Shown: positions 7,076-9,752 of the stretch, piece by piece
Numbering within the stretch: the first letter of the stretch is position 1
How the letters are laid out: every line of letters starts with the position of its first letter
Assembly: GCA_011052165.1 (NCBI GenBank)
Contig: DRJN01000173.1
Location: 1 to 9,752 of the forward strand
Direction: 5' to 3'
DNA from: Gammaproteobacteria bacterium
GTDB lineage: Bacteria; Pseudomonadota; Gammaproteobacteria; UBA6429; Thiohalophilaceae
DNA: 9,752 nt
The notes under the pieces: model-generated
Seen by the model: only the letters and a program-made list of their open reading frames with translations
What the model was told of the DNA's origin: nothing
Database searches by the model: none
Position numbers and translations under genes: made by a program

Positions 7076-8173
7076 ATGAATATGAAATACAAAACGGACG
7101 ATCTGCGCATCACGGCGCTGAAAGAGGTCATTCCCCCGATTCAGCTGCACCAGGACTGCCCTATTTCGGAAACCGCCAGCCGGCTGATTTTTGACACCCG
7201 CACGGCCATTCACAATATCCTGCGTGGCAAGGACGATCGCCTGCTGGTCATCGTTGGCCCCTGCTCGGTGCATGATCCTGAGGCGGCGCTGGAGTACGCC
7301 CAAAAATTGCAGTTGTTGCGCACCGAGCTGGAGAAGGATCTGCTCATCGTCATGCGTGTGTACTTTGAAAAGCCAAGAACCACGGTGGGCTGGAAAGGGC
7401 TGATCAATGATCCGGATCTGGACGAAAGTTTTCAGATCAACAAAGGCCTGCATCTGGCGCGCAAGCTGCTTCTGGATGTGAACAATGCCGGGGTCCCGGC
7501 CGCAACCGAATTTCTCGATTTGATTACGCCGCAATATGTCGCGGATTTGATCAGCTGGGGCGCCATTGGCGCACGCACCACTGAAAGTCAGGTCCACCGT
7601 GAACTGGCCTCCGGCCTGTCCTGCCCGGTGGGCTTCAAGAACAGCACCGATGGTACCCTTAAGGTCGCGATTGACGCCATCGGTGCAGCCGGTCGTCCGC
7701 ATAATTTTCTGTCCGTGACCAAGGCCGGAAACTCGGCTATTTTCGCCACCACCGGCAATGATGACTGTCACATTATTTTGCGCGGCGGTCGCCAGCCTAA
7801 CTACGATGCCGGCAGCGTGCACAAGGCGATCGAGGCGCTGGAAAAAGCGGGCCTGGATCCGAGGGTGATGATTGATTTCAGTCACGCCAACAGCCAGAAA
7901 GATTTTACCCGTCAGGTCGAGGTTGCCCATGACGTCGCGCAGCAGATTGCTGCTGGCAACACCCATATTATGGGCACGATGGTTGAAAGCCATTTGCGGG
8001 AAGGGCGTCAGGACAACAACGGGGATCGGGAACTGGTTTATGGCCAGAGCATTACTGATGCCTGTCTGGGCTGGGAGGCCAGCGAAACGCTATTGCGGGA
8101 ACTGGCAGCCGCGGTGCAGGCGCGGCGCACGGTTATGACCGATCCACTGAATCCCTCAATACAGGCGTGTTAG
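7076..8173 (+). CDS. aroG: 3-deoxy-7-phosphoheptulonate synthase (class I DAHP synthase)
   Basis: A 365-residue cytoplasmic enzyme that condenses phosphoenolpyruvate with erythrose 4-phosphate, the first step of the shikimate pathway. It aligns almost end to end with E. coli AroG. The metal ligands C61, H268, E302 and D326 of E. coli correspond to C63 (GPCS), H270 (DFSHAN), E304 (MVESH) and D328 (SITDAC). The active-site stretch GARTTESQVHRE and VGFKNSTDGT are intact. In the effector region it has FLDLITPQY, like AroG and unlike the VTGQF of tryptophan-sensitive AroH, which suggests a Phe-type enzyme; this is inference. The C-terminus runs about 13 residues past the usual end. Starts at 7067 (TTG), 7076 and 7082 are all in frame, and none has a clear binding site; the ATG at 7082 gives the N-terminus most like E. 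coli AroG. Convergent with the cytochrome gene, 27 bases away. Confidence 0.95.
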   Translation: MNMKYKTDDLRITALKEVIPPIQLHQDCPISETASRLIFDTRTAIHNILRGKDDRLLVIVGPCSVHDPEAALEYAQKLQLLRTELEKDLLIVMRVYFEKPRTTVGWKGLINDPDLDESFQINKGLHLARKLLLDVNNAGVPAATEFLDLITPQYVADLISWGAIGARTTESQVHRELASGLSCPVGFKNSTDGTLKVAIDAIGAAGRPHNFLSVTKAGNSAIFATTGNDDCHIILRGGRQPNYDAGSVHKAIEALEKAGLDPRVMIDFSHANSQKDFTRQVEVAHDVAQQIAAGNTHIMGTMVESHLREGRQDNNGDRELVYGQSITDACLGWEASETLLRELAAAVQARRTVMTDPLNPSIQAC

Positions 8174-8200
8174 ACCCCTCCGGGTACGGCGGCGGGACCG

Positions 8201-9544
8201 TCACCTGGACCCGGGGGCGTGGATCATAATCCGTTTACGAAACACGGTGAGGGAAGGCGCGACATTCATCGGCAACTTGTCCTTGCGGCGATGTGCCAGT
8301 GGTAGTAAATGATAGCGAACCACGGCCTCCACGGCGACAGCGGTGGGATGCGCCCGAAGATCCGCTTTTATGACAAAATGTTGCGGGATCATCGGTCTCA
8401 GGCGCGTATCCTGAAACTGAATGACGACCGGCCGCCACAGGATGGACCGCGTTAACTGGTAATGTTCGTGTTTCAGCGTGTGCCCGCCTGATCCGAGCAG
8501 ACGAAGATCAACACTGATAAACCGGTCGGGTACTCCGGTTGGAACATAGTGCCCGGCCCCGGTATTGGTTATCGTCAAAGTATAGGGTTCACTGCCGTGG
8601 CGCGGTTTTTCAGCGCGAAAACGGATGCTCAACGCCTGACGAACCATTTGTGGATCGTGCCCGCCGCGCCAGAAGTGGTGGCGCCCCGTCCGGGAAGGAT
8701 AACCGGTCATGAGCGGTCGCTGCACCTGTGGCATGTGACATTCAACGCAGTTCGCGGTGGCGATTCCAGGGGGCACCGGCCGCGCCAGATAACTCTTCAG
8801 CGAGCCGTCCGAAGAAGGTGAAACGGTTTTTGGCACCCAGGCCCGCGCCCCGGTTCGGGGTATCGGCGGCGGGATCTTCAGTCGTGGGCGCCCGTTTATT
8901 TTGGATCGGGCGGCCTCTTTTTGGGCCAGCCGGATTTCAGTCACGGTGCCGCAGGGGGGGATGTTGAGGAAGACGCCCCAACTTTTATCGGGTGCAATAT
9001 GGCAGCGGGCGCAGGCCTCATTATCATTTTTCCATTGTCCTGTCGGGTGCGGGGCATCGTGCAGGGCTTTTTGTGAGAAGGGGCCGTAGATGATGCCATG
9101 GCGGACATGGCAAGCGGCGCAGGTGACCCCCTGACGCCGCAATTTAGAGCTAAAATCAGGGTTGGGGGCGAGGATGGGATCAAACTTGTCAGCATCATGG
9201 AACCCCAGCACCCTGAATTTCTGTTGCCGGTCGAGCGGGGTGTGGCAGTTCAGGCAGATTTGCTCATCCCCTTCCAGACGACGATCTATACGAAAATAAG
9301 GGTCAGTCCAGGCACGACTGTGCATGCTGGTCGTCCATTCGCGGTAGATCGCACGGTGGCAGACGCCGCACGCAGCCGCGCTGAGATCGGTCAGAGGCGG
9401 CGGGATTTCCCTGCTTTCCAGGGGATACTCGAAATGTCTGGCGACGGTAAAAACATGCAGCGGCCGTACCATCCGCCAGGCGAAGAACAGTACCACGGCC
9501 AATCCCAGCAAGCTGATAAATAGGAGCTTCGTTTTCGTACGCAT
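8201..9544 (-). CDS. Membrane-anchored pentaheme c-type cytochrome
   Basis: A 447-residue protein with an uncleaved-looking N-terminal membrane anchor (about 7-25, LLFISLLGLAVVLFFAW) and a periplasmic remainder. Five CxxCH heme-attachment motifs are visible: C59-H63, C97-H101, C142-H146, C178-H182 and C266-H270. The first four are spaced 36-45 residues apart. The fourth and fifth are separated by 88 residues containing a basic, Pro-rich stretch (about 204-262) and a lone C198. The C-terminal part has no hemes and includes GHYVPTGVPDR at 331-341, a segment seen in cytochrome c554-like multiheme proteins, then a beta-rich tail. The role is presumably electron transfer or a redox reaction in the periplasm; the partner and substrate are not shown. 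No cytochrome maturation or quinol oxidase gene adjoins it. The ATG at 9544 has no clear binding site, but no better start is seen. Confidence 0.85.
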   Translation of the reverse strand: MRTKTKLLFISLLGLAVVLFFAWRMVRPLHVFTVARHFEYPLESREIPPPLTDLSAAACGVCHRAIYREWTTSMHSRAWTDPYFRIDRRLEGDEQICLNCHTPLDRQQKFRVLGFHDADKFDPILAPNPDFSSKLRRQGVTCAACHVRHGIIYGPFSQKALHDAPHPTGQWKNDNEACARCHIAPDKSWGVFLNIPPCGTVTEIRLAQKEAARSKINGRPRLKIPPPIPRTGARAWVPKTVSPSSDGSLKSYLARPVPPGIATANCVECHMPQVQRPLMTGYPSRTGRHHFWRGGHDPQMVRQALSIRFRAEKPRHGSEPYTLTITNTGAGHYVPTGVPDRFISVDLRLLGSGGHTLKHEHYQLTRSILWRPVVIQFQDTRLRPMIPQHFVIKADLRAHPTAVAVEAVVRYHLLPLAHRRKDKLPMNVAPSLTVFRKRIMIHAPGSR

Positions 9545-9620
9545 ATCGGTCGTTTCAATTCTGCCATTCTGGGGACAGTATACCGGTTAGCAGGTAGCCG
9601 ATATACTCCATCAAGCTATT

Positions 9621-9752
9621 TTACAAGGCGGTAAACAATGGCCAGGATGGCGCGTGTAGTATGAATCGTTCCACATTATCCAGATCATGCCACCCAGCGT
9701 GGTAATCGACGACAGAAAGCATTTTTCTGTGAAAATGACTGATGCCTTCCTC
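9621..9752 (-). other. Possible 3' end of another minus-strand gene
   Basis: From the right window edge, a minus-strand frame stays open for 43 codons to a TAA at 9621-9623. Its end reads SWPLFTAL. A second minus-strand frame is also open over most of this stretch, so neither can be preferred, and I recognise no family. The remaining bases 9545-9620 would be the upstream region of the cytochrome gene. On the minus strand they contain TATACT and TATATC as possible -10 sequences, without a convincing -35 partner. Confidence 0.15.

Noticed and set aside
7061..7993. 310-codon minus-strand open frame opposite aroG
   Set aside because: Antisense shadow of a highly conserved enzyme gene; no family resemblance.
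8180..8214. CCGGGT/ACCCGG inverted repeat between aroG and the cytochrome gene
   Set aside because: Six-base arms with a long loop, no T-run, and overlap with the cytochrome coding end; too weak to call a terminator.

Overview
The window (9752 bases, moderately GC-rich) looks like a chromosomal segment of a gammaproteobacterium. The housekeeping proteins resemble gammaproteobacterial family members: AroG-type DAHP synthase, long-form adenylate kinase, YrdA-type gamma carbonic anhydrase and glutathione reductase. The intergenic spaces carry REP-like and MITE-like repeats of kinds common in that class. A five-heme c-type cytochrome and a secreted CFI-box protein suggest an environmental, possibly respiratory-versatile bacterium. 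The species cannot be named from the sequence alone.

Layout. Bases 1-307 hold two near-identical ~100-bp repeats around a perfect palindrome; the second copy includes the last codons of the first gene. On the minus strand follow a YrdA-type gamma carbonic anhydrase (297-827) and glutathione reductase gor (851-2200), which form an apparent operon read gor then yrdA. A 104-bp MITE-like element (copy A) lies directly upstream of gor. Next on the minus strand is molybdenum cofactor gene moaA (2432-3415). A ~270-bp divergent spacer separates it from adenylate kinase adk (3686-4342, plus strand). Between adk and the next genes are two more copies of the element (B and C) in opposite orientations, flanking an AT-rich stretch with no convincing gene.

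Bases 4931-6956 hold a two-gene plus-strand unit: a small lipoprotein, and one base later a large secreted metzincin-like metallopeptidase with a DUF11 domain and a CFI-box C-terminal region. The plus strand then has aroG (about 7076-8173). It converges on a minus-strand pentaheme cytochrome c (8201-9544). The last ~200 bases may include the 3' end of another minus-strand gene, but this is uncertain.

How the genes relate. Most are independent housekeeping functions: thiol redox balance, CO2/bicarbonate or metal-hexapeptide chemistry, molybdopterin synthesis, adenylate homeostasis and aromatic amino acid entry. The parts most specific to this genome are the lipoprotein/metallopeptidase pair, the orphan multiheme cytochrome and the repeat families. 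I see no CRISPR array, tRNA, rRNA, phage module or intact transposase, and no clear evidence of an undescribed multi-gene system; the lipoprotein/CFI-box peptidase pair is the best candidate for functional novelty.
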